From: an uncultured Pedobacter sp.
GTDB lineage: Bacteria > Bacteroidota > Bacteroidia > Sphingobacteriales > Sphingobacteriaceae
Direction: 5' to 3'
Assembly: GCF_946480185.1 (NCBI RefSeq)
Contig: NZ_CAMLIG010000033.1
Location: forward strand, 1-45,786
Length of the DNA: 45,786 nt
The position numbers and the translations under genes are program-made. How positions within the stretch are numbered: the first letter of the stretch is position 1; each line of letters opens with the position of its first letter. A model generated the notes under the pieces. It worked only from the letters and a program-made list of their open reading frames with translations. It did not search any database and was not told the origin of the DNA. Below are positions 21,929 through 31,653 of the stretch, one piece after another.

Positions 21929-23035
21929 ATGAAATACTATATCATAGCCGGCGAAGCATCCGGAGATTTACATGGTTCAAACCTAATGAAAACCTTGAAA
22001 AAGGTTGATCCGGCACCAAAATTTAGGTTTTACGGTGGCGATTTGATGAAAGCCCAAGGCGGTAATTTGGTGAAACATTATGCCGATATGGCTTTCATGG
22101 GTTTTTTGGAGGTCGCCATGAATTTGCCCACCATCTTAAAGAATCTGAAAAAATGTAAAGAAGATATTTTAGCTCACCGTCCGGATGTTTTGGTATTAAT
22201 TGATTTTCCGGGTTTTAATTTAAAGATTGCAAAATTCGCTAAAGAACAAGGGATAAAGGTTTATTACTACATCTCACCAAAGGTTTGGGCCTGGAACCAA
22301 AAGCGAGTGCTCAAAATCAAAAGAGATGTAGATCAAATGTTCTGTATTTTACCTTTCGAGGTGGATTTTTATCAGAAATGGGGAATGGAAGTTGATTATG
22401 TTGGCAACCCCTTATTAGATGCAAAGGAAGCCTTCATGCCAAATCCTAACTTTAGAAGAGAAAACAATTTATCCGAAAAACCGATTATTGCCTTATTGCC
22501 CGGAAGCAGAAAGCAAGAGCTGAATTACATTTTACCAGATATGCTTTCGGTAATCAATTCCTTTCCAGATTATCAGTTTGTAATTGCCGGAGCACCTTCT
22601 TTTACCGAGGATTTCTATCAGAAATACACTGGGAGTTTAAGTATTCCAATTGTTTTTAACGCAACTTATGATTTGTTGAATGTAGCAGAAGCGGCATTGG
22701 TTGCATCAGGCACAGCAACGTTAGAAACTGCTTTGTTTAAAGTGCCACAAGTGGTGCTTTATAAAGGAAGTGCAATATCCATTGGTATTGCCAGGATGTT
22801 GGTGAAAATCAAATTTATTTCTTTGGTGAATTTAATTATGGATAGCAAAACGGTGACGGAACTTATTCAGGAAGACTGTAACATCACCATGATTTCTAAA
22901 GAGTTGGATGATATTTTGAATACCCACAAAAGGGGAGAAATGCTTGATAAATACGAGATTTTATCAGACAAAATGGGAAAGTCAGGCGCTTCTGAGAAAA
23001 CTGCAAAATTGATTTATAAGTACCTGACTTCTTGA
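21929..23035 (+). CDS. lpxB: Lipid-A-disaccharide synthase
   Basis: Joins UDP-2,3-diacylglucosamine and lipid X in lipid A synthesis (GT19 family). The 368-aa product opens with YYIIAGEASGDLHGSNLMK, has VLIDFPGFNLKIAKFAKEQG near residue 88, and YYISPKVWAWNQKRVLKIK near 111. The donor-site region LLPGSRKQELNYILP lies near 189 and ASGTATLETALFKVPQV near 258. Length is normal. It confirms an outer membrane with LPS. A terminator shared with convergent gldJ follows. Confidence 0.96.
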   Translation: MKYYIIAGEASGDLHGSNLMKTLKKVDPAPKFRFYGGDLMKAQGGNLVKHYADMAFMGFLEVAMNLPTILKNLKKCKEDILAHRPDVLVLIDFPGFNLKIAKFAKEQGIKVYYYISPKVWAWNQKRVLKIKRDVDQMFCILPFEVDFYQKWGMEVDYVGNPLLDAKEAFMPNPNFRRENNLSEKPIIALLPGSRKQELNYILPDMLSVINSFPDYQFVIAGAPSFTEDFYQKYTGSLSIPIVFNATYDLLNVAEAALVASGTATLETALFKVPQVVLYKGSAISIGIARMLVKIKFISLVNLIMDSKTVTELIQEDCNITMISKELDDILNTHKRGEMLDKYEILSDKMGKSGASEKTAKLIYKYLTS

Positions 23036-23056
23036 TGTTAAATTTATTAGGCATAA

Positions 23057-23088
23057 AAAAGGCTAAACTTTTTAAAGTTTAGCCTTTT
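23057..23088. terminator. Bidirectional terminator between lpxB and gldJ
   Basis: AAAAGGCTAAACTTT (23057-23071) is the exact reverse complement of 23074-23088. Flanking A- and T-runs let it act on both strands. Confidence 0.85.
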
Positions 23089-23103
23089 CAATTTTTGTTA
23101 TTT

Positions 23104-24759
23104 CTATTTTCCTTTAAATCCAACTCTTGATTTCGGTTGTTTAAACTGAGGAGTACTTTTCTTGTTGATTTGTGGATCTCCAACGCTACTCATTGCACAT
23201 CTAAAACCAATTTCAGAACTTGATTCACCTTGGTCTAAATACCTTCTTGTCCCAGGATTTAACCAGTAAGCCCTATCATTCCATGAGCCACCTTTATAAA
23301 CTTTAGAACGGTCATTCACTAAAGTGATTTTTCCGTATAAGTCTAAATTCTGTTGGTCTAAATATCCACGTTCATCTGCTTTAAAAGTAGATTTTAAAGC
23401 CGGCATTTTTGTGGTATCAATAGCATCTGGCGTACTCGGACTTGGTGTAGTAATGTTACCGTATTTATTTGCATGGTCAGCATAAGGATCTTTTTTTCCA
23501 GATAGTGCATCTACTTTAGCAGGAACATTACTTTTTCCTAGGGTTTCTATTTTTCCGTTAGTGTCATATTTAACGTTTTGGAAATCATTACCTCTAAATG
23601 GGTTAAAATCTTCAACCTTATCAAATGAACTTTGACGGTAGGTATCAAAAACCCACTCGCTCACATTTCCGGCCATATTGTAAAGACCAAAATCATTAGG
23701 CATGTAAGATTTTACCGGAGCGGTAATGTCGGCACCGTCATTTAAGTAGCCTGCAACACCCATGTTGTCTCCTTCGCCTCTTTTAAAGTTAGCGTATATT
23801 AAACCACGAGTACTTTTATTTGCAGATCTAATTCCTAAGCCGTACCAAGGGTAAATTTTGCTGTTATTAACAATGTTGTTATTTGCTGTTCCAATTAAAG
23901 ATAAAGCGGCGTATTCCCACTCGGCTTCTGTTGGCAATCTATATCTTCCAGGAGTAAATATACCGTCCTCTATTTTAGCAAAACGTTGTGGGGTAGCGCT
24001 TTTTCCTTTTGTGGCTGGCGTTGCTCCAATTTGGTTTAAAACTTTTGGTGCTCCTTTTCCTTTATCGTCATATTGCCCGTTTAAGTATAAGTCTAAATCA
24101 AAAGGTTCTGTACTCACAGGTGAGGCGTTTCCTTTTGTGTTTCCACCTTTTTTAGCAGTCCCTTTTTTAGCGGCTTCGTAAGTTTTCCAGTCGTTTAAAA
24201 CACCTTTCTTCCTTAAGATATTTTCGTTTACAATGTTGGTTCTCCAGTCGCAATAAGCAACTGCTTGCTCCCAAGTTACCCCAACAACAGGATAGTCCTG
24301 ATAAGCGGGATGTCTTAAATAATTGTTAACGTAAGGCTCATTATAAGCTAGAGGACTTCTCCAAACTAAAGTATCGGGCAATGCTTCATAATACCATCTT
24401 GGGTCTTGTGGCACTTCGCGAATCCAATTTAAGTATTCTAACCAGTCAACATTAGCCACTTCGGTTTCATCCATATAAAAAGTAGCAACGGTTACACGTC
24501 TTTTCGGGGCCGCATAATCAAAGCCGATATCGTCAATGTTTGAGCCTCCCATTACAAAAGTACCGCCTTCAATATGGACCAAACCTGGTCCTGGAGTAGG
24601 TTTTACCTTCCGAGAAACTTGAAGCGACCCTGGTCTTTTTGCATTATATGCTGCACCGGTTGTTTTGGAAACTCCGGCGCTACCAGATTTTTTGCAGGAA
24701 GATATTACCATAGTTATGGCAATACATGTAGCAAGTACAGGTAAAATAATTTTTCTCAT
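23104..24759 (-). CDS. gldJ: Gliding motility lipoprotein GldJ
   Basis: An outer-membrane-associated lipoprotein of the gliding / type IX secretion machinery, which stabilises other Gld proteins in Flavobacterium. The 551-aa product has a lipoprotein signal with lipobox VISSC (C22). A formylglycine-generating-enzyme-like (SUMF1) fold follows, with HIEGGTFVMGGSNIDDIGFD near residue 63, PVVGVTWEQAVAYCDWR near 156, RYRLPTEAEWEYAAL near 272, and GGSWNDRAYWLNPGTRRYLD near 493 to GFRCAMS. The low-complexity insert AAKKGTAKKGGNTKGNAS near 193-210 is typical of GldJ/GldK relatives. It is divergent from porU with a clear promoter. Confidence 0.92.
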   Translation of the reverse strand: MRKIILPVLATCIAITMVISSCKKSGSAGVSKTTGAAYNAKRPGSLQVSRKVKPTPGPGLVHIEGGTFVMGGSNIDDIGFDYAAPKRRVTVATFYMDETEVANVDWLEYLNWIREVPQDPRWYYEALPDTLVWRSPLAYNEPYVNNYLRHPAYQDYPVVGVTWEQAVAYCDWRTNIVNENILRKKGVLNDWKTYEAAKKGTAKKGGNTKGNASPVSTEPFDLDLYLNGQYDDKGKGAPKVLNQIGATPATKGKSATPQRFAKIEDGIFTPGRYRLPTEAEWEYAALSLIGTANNNIVNNSKIYPWYGLGIRSANKSTRGLIYANFKRGEGDNMGVAGYLNDGADITAPVKSYMPNDFGLYNMAGNVSEWVFDTYRQSSFDKVEDFNPFRGNDFQNVKYDTNGKIETLGKSNVPAKVDALSGKKDPYADHANKYGNITTPSPSTPDAIDTTKMPALKSTFKADERGYLDQQNLDLYGKITLVNDRSKVYKGGSWNDRAYWLNPGTRRYLDQGESSSEIGFRCAMSSVGDPQINKKSTPQFKQPKSRVGFKGK

Positions 24760-24777
24760 TGTGCTTTATTGTGTTTC

Positions 24778-24810
24778 CAAAGCTAAAAATAAAAATTATG
24801 ATTAATCAAA
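24778..24810 (-). promoter_or_regulatory. Promoter of gldJ
   Basis: On the minus strand TTTG (24810-24807), 21 bases, then TAGCTTTG (24785-24778): both halves match the Bacteroidetes housekeeping consensus exactly. The predicted start of transcription is about 10 bases before the gldJ ATG (24759). Confidence 0.65.
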
Positions 24811-24846
24811 TACGATTAATATAAATTGCAAACTAAATTAATAAGC

Positions 24847-24870
24847 TTTCAATAATTTTATATATTGAAA
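24847..24870. promoter_or_regulatory. Inverted repeat between gldJ and porU
   Basis: TTTCAATA (24847-24854) and TATTGAAA (24863-24870) form a perfect 8-bp inverted repeat spaced by 8 bases, in the 158-base gap between the divergent genes. The size and spacing would suit a dimeric regulator, but AT-rich sequence makes a chance occurrence possible. Confidence 0.35.
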
Positions 24871-24917
24871 CGGCTAAACGAAAGAATAGTTACAATAAAG
24901 GTAAATAAAATTTTGTT

Positions 24918-27900
24918 TTGAAAAGTACTGTAAATAAGCAAATTACGATTATTTCTATTTTTGTGTTTTGTTTTCTGAGAAGTTATGGGCAGAGTTCGTC
25001 AGAGTTTTACCGTTTAAACTGGCCATCTGACAGTGTATTTTTAAAAACTACCATTACTAATAACGCTACAAATTATTTTCCGAGATACCGACCCGAAATT
25101 TTTGGCAACTTGCCTTCTGTGTATTTAAAAATCCCCGTAAATACACCTAATAACGCAGTTAAAATAATCGTTGATGAAAGCTCTAATGCCATAATCAATA
25201 ATAAAAAAGAAACTGTAAATAAAATCACTTCTGATTTTCAGCTCAATTACTATAGCTCAACAGAAGATAAGCAACCTTATTTATTAATCAGTTTTTTGCC
25301 TATTTATAAGGATGCAAGCGGGGATTTAAGAAAAATAAATAGTTTCAGGTTGCAAATCAACTCGGTAAAACTTAATGCTGTTGTTCCTTCTGCAACAAGA
25401 GTTTACCAGAGCAATTCTGTTTTGGCAAGTGGCAATTGGTATAAAATAGCCGTGAAGGATGAAGGCGTTTATAAACTTGATTACAATTTTTTAAAGAAAT
25501 TAGGGATTAACGTTGATGAAGTAAACCCGAAGAACATCCGGATGTACGGCAACGGCGGGTTTATGTTGCCCCAAGCAAACAGCGCCCCAAGAATTGATGA
25601 TCTAAAAGAAAACGCGATAGAAGTGGTAGGCGAAGCAGACGGTAAGTTTGATACAGGCGATTATTTGATGTTTTACAATCCGGGAAATACCCAATGGACG
25701 TTGAACGCTCAGCAAAATTTTGAACATCGGCAAAACGTTTATATAGATAGCGCTTACTATTTTATTAATGTAGATAAAGGCGCAGGAAAGCGTGTTGTAC
25801 AGCCATCTGGCGGAAGCCAAACACCCAATTTTACCAGCAATAGTTTTGATGGTTATCAGCTTTATGAAAAAGATTTGTACGGGCTAATTACTGCTAATAT
25901 TAAATCTGGACGAGAATGGTACGGCGAAGATTTTGAGTTTAACAACAGCCGAGATTTCAACTTTGATGTTCCTGGATTGGTTTCCACATTTCCCGTTTCT
26001 GTGCAAACTAAAATGGCGCTAAGATCTGCTACGGGTTCATTTGCCAAGGTGAGCATTAACAACCAGCAACTTTATAATTTAACGGCTTCCGGCCTGCCGT
26101 TAAACTTTGAAACAGATTATGCACAACAAGCACAAGCGGTTAATAGTGTTGCTGGGCTCAGTGGCAACACTGTAAAAGTGAATATTAGTTTCGATAAAAC
26201 CAGTTCAACTTCAAATGCATGGTTAGATTATATTGAAATCAATTGTAAAAGAAATTATACCGCTTTTAAAGGCTATTTGCGTTTTCGTGATAAAAGTAGT
26301 GTAGGCAACGGCAATATCTCGCAGTTTAACTTGCCTGGCCTTTCGGCCGACGCCAGAGTTTGGGACGTAAGTGATTTTACTTCGCCCCAAGCGCAAAAAC
26401 TAAACACAGCAAACGGAACAAGCAATTTTATCACTGGAACTTCAACATTAAAAGAGTTTGTAGCTTTTGATGCTTCGACACTAAAAACGCCAGATGTCGT
26501 TGGCAAAATACCGAATCAGGATTTACACGGTTTGGCATCCGCAGATTTTTTGATTGTTACAGCACCACAATTTTATAACGAAGCAAAAAGATTAGCTGAC
26601 TTTAGAAAAAGCACCCAAGGTTTAACTTACCAAGTGGTAACTACAGATCAGGTTTATAATGAATTTTCATCGGGAAAACGAGATGCGACAGCTATTCGCG
26701 ATTTTGTCAAGATGTTTTACGATAGGGCAGGTGCCAACCCGGGGCTAGCGCCTAAATATCTTTTGCTGTTTGGTAAAGGTTCTTTTGATAACAGAATGTT
26801 AAATTTTAAAGACAATAATTTTGTGGCTACTTACCAGTCGCGAAACTCCTTATCTCCAACCGCAAGCTACACTTCTGATGATTATTTTGGCTTGTTAGAT
26901 GATAATGAAGGCGAATTTCCAGAAGATTACAATACCAATCCCGGTTTGTTGGATATTGCGATTGGACGTATTCCGGCTAAAAATTTAGATGACGCCAAAA
27001 ATGTAGTTGATAAATTAATAACCTACGATGGCGCTGTAAGTTTTGGTGATTGGCGAAACCAAGTTACGGTTGTAGCAGATGATGAAGACAATAATTTGCA
27101 TTTAAACCAGGCGGAAGCCAACGCAACACTCATTGCACAAAGCAATAAAAATTTTAATATTGATAAGATTTATTTTGATGCTTTCCAGCAAGAAAATGCT
27201 GCCGGCGGTACTACTTATCCCAAAGCAACGGAAGCCATCAACCAAAAAATGAATTCGGGAACTCTACTCATCAATTATACCGGACATGGCGGGGAAAGCG
27301 GTTGGGCGCAAGAAAAGATTTTAACGTTAAACGATATCAACTCGTGGCAAAACAAAAATAATTTGGCCGTTATTTTTACCGCAACCTGTTCTTTTAGCCG
27401 TTGGGATGATCCTGAGATTGTTTCTGGCGGAGAACTTTCTCTGATCAGAAAAGATAGCGGAGTGCCGTCTATTTTCAGCACCACCCGAATTGTTTTTTCA
27501 TCGTATAACTTCGATTTAAATCAGAGCTTTTTAAAATCACTTTTTAATCCGGCGAATGACAATAAGCGCATCAGTTTTGGACAGATTTTTAAGGAAGCTA
27601 AAAACAATAACGTTGGTGGTTTAAATATTAATTCAAGGAATTTCACCCTTTTGGGCGACCCGACCGCTTTATTCCCCATCCCGGTTAACGGCATAAGTAC
27701 TACTTCTTTGCCCGATACTTTGAAGGCCGGGCAAAAGGTAACCATAAAAGGATTCGTTAACAATACCAAGGGGCAAATTTTAAATCAGTTTAACGGAATA
27801 ATTTATCCTACAATTTATGACAAACCCACCGCCATAAGCACATTAGGGCAGGATATGGGGCTTAACGGAAGTTATGTGCAAAGTTTCAATATCCAAAAAA

Positions 27901-28757
27901 ACATCATTTACAAAGGAAAAGCAACGGTGACCAATGGGCTTTTTAGTTTTGATTTTATTGTGCCCAAGGATATTAATTTGCAAGTAGGTACAGGGAAAAT
28001 CAGTTATTACGCCAATAACCAAAATTTAGATGCCAAAGGCTTTAATACCGCTGTTAAAATAGGCGCAGTTGCAACTAATGCCCAAAATGACAAAACCGGT
28101 CCGCTGGTAAAAGTTTATTTAAACGATGAAAATTTTGTTTCGGGCGGTATTACAAACCCCAACCCGGTATTGCTGATAAATTTAAACGACGAAAGTGGCA
28201 TAAACACCACAGGAATAGGCATAGGTCATGATATTGTAGCTACACTTGGTTCCGCAACTATGAATGATAAAAGCATTGTACTCAATCAATATTACCAAGC
28301 CAATTTAGATTCGTATCAAGTTGGAACCGTTAAATATCCGCTAGGAGAATTGGCGCCTGGTTTATACACGCTAAAAGTAAAAGCTTGGGATGTTTTTAAT
28401 AATTCGTCTGAACAAATGATAAGTTTTGAAGTTAAAACAACCGAAAAGCTCACTTTATCCCATGTTTTAAATTATCCAAATCCGTTTACTAACAAAACAA
28501 GTTTTCAGTTTGAACACAATTACCCTAACCAGGATTTAGAAGTGCAAATTAATATCAGAACCATTACCGGGCGCTTAATAAAAACCATTAACCAAAGCGT
28601 TTATACCACCGGAAATAGGGTAAATAATATATTTTGGGACGCAAAAGACGATTTCGGAGGAAAAGTTGCAAGGGGCATATACATTTATGAGCTAAAAGTA
28701 CGTTCTACAACTAACGGTTTTGTAGCTAAAAAGACAGAAAAATTACTGATTCTTTGA
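24918..28757 (+). CDS. porU: Type IX secretion system sortase PorU
   Basis: A surface cysteine protease that removes the C-terminal sorting signal of T9SS cargo and helps attach it to LPS. The 1279-aa product has a signal peptide (about residues 1-25, ending SYGQ), N-terminal beta domains, and a gingipain-like C25 peptidase domain from about 540. The catalytic His is in INYTGHGGESGW (near 788) and the Cys in IFTATCSFSRWDDPE (near 823). Ig-like domains follow, ending in a FlgD-like domain with YPNPFTNKTSFQFEHNY near 1190. The start is a TTG at 24918; it gives an intact signal peptide and no ATG fits. porV follows after 38 bases. Confidence 0.93.
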   Translation: MKSTVNKQITIISIFVFCFLRSYGQSSSEFYRLNWPSDSVFLKTTITNNATNYFPRYRPEIFGNLPSVYLKIPVNTPNNAVKIIVDESSNAIINNKKETVNKITSDFQLNYYSSTEDKQPYLLISFLPIYKDASGDLRKINSFRLQINSVKLNAVVPSATRVYQSNSVLASGNWYKIAVKDEGVYKLDYNFLKKLGINVDEVNPKNIRMYGNGGFMLPQANSAPRIDDLKENAIEVVGEADGKFDTGDYLMFYNPGNTQWTLNAQQNFEHRQNVYIDSAYYFINVDKGAGKRVVQPSGGSQTPNFTSNSFDGYQLYEKDLYGLITANIKSGREWYGEDFEFNNSRDFNFDVPGLVSTFPVSVQTKMALRSATGSFAKVSINNQQLYNLTASGLPLNFETDYAQQAQAVNSVAGLSGNTVKVNISFDKTSSTSNAWLDYIEINCKRNYTAFKGYLRFRDKSSVGNGNISQFNLPGLSADARVWDVSDFTSPQAQKLNTANGTSNFITGTSTLKEFVAFDASTLKTPDVVGKIPNQDLHGLASADFLIVTAPQFYNEAKRLADFRKSTQGLTYQVVTTDQVYNEFSSGKRDATAIRDFVKMFYDRAGANPGLAPKYLLLFGKGSFDNRMLNFKDNNFVATYQSRNSLSPTASYTSDDYFGLLDDNEGEFPEDYNTNPGLLDIAIGRIPAKNLDDAKNVVDKLITYDGAVSFGDWRNQVTVVADDEDNNLHLNQAEANATLIAQSNKNFNIDKIYFDAFQQENAAGGTTYPKATEAINQKMNSGTLLINYTGHGGESGWAQEKILTLNDINSWQNKNNLAVIFTATCSFSRWDDPEIVSGGELSLIRKDSGVPSIFSTTRIVFSSYNFDLNQSFLKSLFNPANDNKRISFGQIFKEAKNNNVGGLNINSRNFTLLGDPTALFPIPVNGISTTSLPDTLKAGQKVTIKGFVNNTKGQILNQFNGIIYPTIYDKPTAISTLGQDMGLNGSYVQSFNIQKNIIYKGKATVTNGLFSFDFIVPKDINLQVGTGKISYYANNQNLDAKGFNTAVKIGAVATNAQNDKTGPLVKVYLNDENFVSGGITNPNPVLLINLNDESGINTTGIGIGHDIVATLGSATMNDKSIVLNQYYQANLDSYQVGTVKYPLGELAPGLYTLKVKAWDVFNNSSEQMISFEVKTTEKLTLSHVLNYPNPFTNKTSFQFEHNYPNQDLEVQINIRTITGRLIKTINQSVYTTGNRVNNIFWDAKDDFGGKVARGIYIYELKVRSTTNGFVAKKTEKLLIL

Positions 28758-28795
28758 CCTAAACACCTATATTACGGCCAATTATTTTTTAAGAA

Positions 28796-29974
28796 ATGAA
28801 GATAAATCTTTACGCATACATAGCTACGCTTGCTTGTAGCACAATTTTATACAATAATGCGGTTGCGCAAAACTCCACAACAGACGGCAGGCAGGGAAAT
28901 ACGATTACAACAGCAGTTCCTTTTTTATTAATTACGCCCGATGCCAGGTCAGGATCAATGGGTGATGTAAGTGCGGCCATTTCGCCAGATGTTAACGCAA
29001 CAAATTCAAATCCTGCTAAGTTGGCTTTCCTTAAAGATCCGTACGGGTTTGGATTGTCATACAGCCCTTGGTTGCAAAAATTAGTGCCAGATATTAATTT
29101 GGCCTATTTAAACGGCTACTATAAATTGGATGACAGAAATACCTTAGGTTCATCACTGCGTTATTTTTCTTTGGGCAATATTCAGTTTGTTGATGAAAAC
29201 CAAGTAGTACAGGGGGAAGCAAGCCCTAATGAGCTGGCTTTCGATGTTTCTTTTGCCCGTAGTTTTGGAGAAAATTTTTCCTTGGGTACCGCTTTAAGGT
29301 ACATTTCTTCTAATTTAAGTTCCGGTCAGGTTTTAAATAACCAAGAAACGAAGGCTGCTACTGCAGTTGCCGCTGATGTTTCTGCTTTTTACACAACAGA
29401 ATCTACTTTGTTCAATAAGAATGCGACCATATCAGCGGGTTTGGATATCTCCAATATTGGTACTAAAATGAGTTATACAGCTGGTGGTCCAAAATATTTT
29501 TTACCAACTAATATGAAGTTGGGTGGATCTGCCACTGTACATGCCGACGATTATAACGACTTTTCTTTTTCTTTAGATTTAAATAAGTTATTAGTACCAA
29601 CAAATCCAATTTTGGATGCAAACGGTAAAATCATAGCAGGTAAAGATCCAGACCGTTCAGTTCCGGCAGGAATTTTTGGTTCATTTAGCGATGCGCCAGG
29701 CGGTGGCAAAGAAGAATTGCAGGAAGTAAGTATTGCTACCGGCGCAGAATATTGGTATAACCACCAATTTGCAATAAGAGCTGGTTATTTTTATGAAAAC
29801 CCGAATAAAGGAAATCGACAGTATTTAACTTTAGGCTTGGGTTTACGGTACAATATTGTTGATTTAGATTTCTCTTATTTGTTAGCTAACCAACAGACAT
29901 CGCCATTGGCCAATACGTTAAGATTTTCATTACTGTTTAATTTTGCGGCACCATCAAAAACAGGCGGTAGATAA
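28796..29974 (+). CDS. porV: Type IX secretion outer membrane protein PorV (LptO)
   Basis: A beta-barrel shuttle that carries T9SS cargo to the PorU attachment complex. The 392-aa product has a signal peptide (cleavage near AVAQN, residue 25). The family N-terminal region is ITTAVPFLLITPDARSGSMG near 35-54, followed by GDVSAAISPDVNATNSNPAK. Alternating barrel strands run to the end (LRFSLLFNFAAPSK). It is directly downstream of porU, the standard order, and its stop overlaps the ispF start by one base. Confidence 0.94.
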   Translation: MKINLYAYIATLACSTILYNNAVAQNSTTDGRQGNTITTAVPFLLITPDARSGSMGDVSAAISPDVNATNSNPAKLAFLKDPYGFGLSYSPWLQKLVPDINLAYLNGYYKLDDRNTLGSSLRYFSLGNIQFVDENQVVQGEASPNELAFDVSFARSFGENFSLGTALRYISSNLSSGQVLNNQETKAATAVAADVSAFYTTESTLFNKNATISAGLDISNIGTKMSYTAGGPKYFLPTNMKLGGSATVHADDYNDFSFSLDLNKLLVPTNPILDANGKIIAGKDPDRSVPAGIFGSFSDAPGGGKEELQEVSIATGAEYWYNHQFAIRAGYFYENPNKGNRQYLTLGLGLRYNIVDLDFSYLLANQQTSPLANTLRFSLLFNFAAPSKTGGR

Positions 29975-30450
29975 TGAAGATTAAAGTTGGATTTGGTTTT
30001 GATGTTCACCAGTTAAAAGACGGACATCCATTTATTTTGGGAGGCGTACATTTAGAACACCATAAGGGTGCTTTCGGCCATTCAGATGCTGATGTTTTAG
30101 TTCATGCCATTTGCGATGCACTTCTAGGAGCAGCAAATATGCGAGACATTGGTCAGCATTTTAAAAATACCGATGATCGCTGGAAAGGTATCAGTAGTTT
30201 GTTGTTATTGAAAGAATGTGCTAAAATGTTAAAAGAGGCAGGTTACAGTATCAATAATATTGATGCCATGCTTTGTATCGAAGCACCTAAAATTAATCCT
30301 CATGTACCGGAAATGAAAAAGCGCATCTCATTAGCAATGGGGATTGATGAAGAAGATATTTCTATAAAAGCCACCACAAATGAAACGATGGGTTTTATTG
30401 GAAGGGAAGAAGGAGTAGTTGCTTATGCTGTTTGTTTGATACAGAAATAA
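29974..30450 (+). CDS. ispF: 2-C-methyl-D-erythritol 2,4-cyclodiphosphate synthase
   Basis: The MEP isoprenoid pathway enzyme that cyclises CDP-methylerythritol 2-phosphate. The 158-aa product has metal ligands D10 and H12 in GFGFDVHQL and H44 in SDADVLVHAICDALLGA, plus the C-terminal KATTNETMGFIGREEGV near 129-145. It overlaps the porV stop (TAATG), so it is translationally coupled to the T9SS genes, although the functions are unrelated. Confidence 0.97.
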   Translation: MKIKVGFGFDVHQLKDGHPFILGGVHLEHHKGAFGHSDADVLVHAICDALLGAANMRDIGQHFKNTDDRWKGISSLLLLKECAKMLKEAGYSINNIDAMLCIEAPKINPHVPEMKKRISLAMGIDEEDISIKATTNETMGFIGREEGVVAYAVCLIQK

Positions 30451-30468
30451 ATAGCTTTATTTGAAAAT

Positions 30469-30507
30469 AAAAGACAAAAGCGACCCGAAGGGTCGCTTTT
30501 GTCTTTT
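30469..30507. terminator. Bidirectional terminator between ispF and the UPF0173 gene
   Basis: An 18-bp perfect stem (30469-30486 with 30490-30507), loop GAA, flanked by A- and T-runs. It ends on the stop codon of the convergent gene. Confidence 0.92.
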
Positions 30508-31201
30508 ATAAAGTTTTAGCGTCAGCTTCTTTATCAGAAATCTTCAGCATGCTCAGCTCAACACCGGCATCCGCGAAAGCTTTTTTTGCTTGATCGTGGT
30601 CAACTTTAATATAACCAAAGGTATCATAATGCATAGCAATTGCCTTTTTACATTTTACAAATTCACAGGCAACTATGGCATCAGAAATCCCCATAGTAAA
30701 ATTATCTCCGATAGGTAAAAACGCATAATCAACATCAAACAGTTTGCCTGTTAATTTCATTTCTTGCGTTAAAGCAGTATCGCCAGCAAAATAAAGTGTT
30801 TTTCCATCTGCCTGGATAACAAAACCTGCCGCAGTTCCAGCGTAAGTTCCGTCAGGTAAAGAATTGGAATGTGCCGCATACACCATTTTTACTTTCCCAA
30901 AATCAAAGTCCCAACTTCCGCCTAAGTTCATCGGGTGTCCGTTATCCACACCTTTCTTCTGTAACCATGCAATAATCTCGAAAGAGCTTACCACTTTAGC
31001 TTTTGTTCTTTTTGCGATAGTTTCTAAATCAGCAACATGATCTTGATGGCCATGGCTTACCAAAATATAATCGCATTCAATCTGTTCTACGTCAATATCC
31101 TTTGCCAGTTCATTAGGTGTAATAAAAGGATCAAACAAAATTTTTGTTCCGTTAATTTCTAATAAAAAGCAAGACTGACCAAAATAATTTAACTTCATCA
31201 T
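30506..31201 (-). CDS. UPF0173 metal-dependent hydrolase (MBL fold)
   Basis: A metallo-beta-lactamase-fold hydrolase of the YtkL/UPF0173 group, 231 aa. The zinc motif H50-x-H52-x-D54-H55 in ILVSHGHQDHVAD is intact. Further ligands lie in AAHSNSLPDG (near 111), YFAGDTALTQEM (near 139) and AMHYDTFG (near 193). The substrate is unknown. It may be cotranscribed with ybaB, which ends 5 bases upstream of its start. Confidence 0.92.
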   Translation of the reverse strand: MMKLNYFGQSCFLLEINGTKILFDPFITPNELAKDIDVEQIECDYILVSHGHQDHVADLETIAKRTKAKVVSSFEIIAWLQKKGVDNGHPMNLGGSWDFDFGKVKMVYAAHSNSLPDGTYAGTAAGFVIQADGKTLYFAGDTALTQEMKLTGKLFDVDYAFLPIGDNFTMGISDAIVACEFVKCKKAIAMHYDTFGYIKVDHDQAKKAFADAGVELSMLKISDKEADAKTL

Positions 31202-31206
31202 TGTGT

Positions 31207-31524
31207 TTATTTTTTTCCAAAAAGATTAGCTAGACCGCCTATTCCGCCTAGCATTTGATTTGTCATAGCTGCCATTTCCGCCTGCGATACATTTTCTGCT
31301 TGTGCTAAAACTTTGTTAATGGCAACTACCAACACATCTTCTACTGCTTCAACACCATTTTCCCTCAAAAAGTTTTCATCAATGCTAATACTTTTAATGG
31401 TTTTACCTGCAGTGGCTGTAACTTTTATTGCACCGCCTTCCGCTTGTTCGCTTAAGGTAATGGTCTCTAATCTTTTTTTTACTTCTTCAGCTTTTTGCTG
31501 TGCTTCGAATATTTTATCAAACAT
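31207..31524 (-). CDS. YbaB/EbfC family nucleoid-associated protein
   Basis: A 105-aa DNA-binding dimer: MFDKIFEAQQKAEEVKKRLE helical start, the central strand region GGAIKVTATAGKTIKSISID, and the helix AQAEMAAMTNQMLGG-type end (VSQAEMAAMTNQMLGGIGGL). In most bacteria ybaB is beside dnaX/recR; here it precedes the UPF0173 gene. Confidence 0.92.
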   Translation of the reverse strand: MFDKIFEAQQKAEEVKKRLETITLSEQAEGGAIKVTATAGKTIKSISIDENFLRENGVEAVEDVLVVAINKVLAQAENVSQAEMAAMTNQMLGGIGGLANLFGKK

Positions 31525-31653
31525 TTTTTAAGATATTTTAAGGATGGGCAAAACTCGCTTATGTTTTTGGTAATAAAAAATCGGAATCGAGATTGCCTCT
31601 AAAACAATGATTTCTGCAATCCTGTATCAAAATTTACACCAAACAATTCATAT

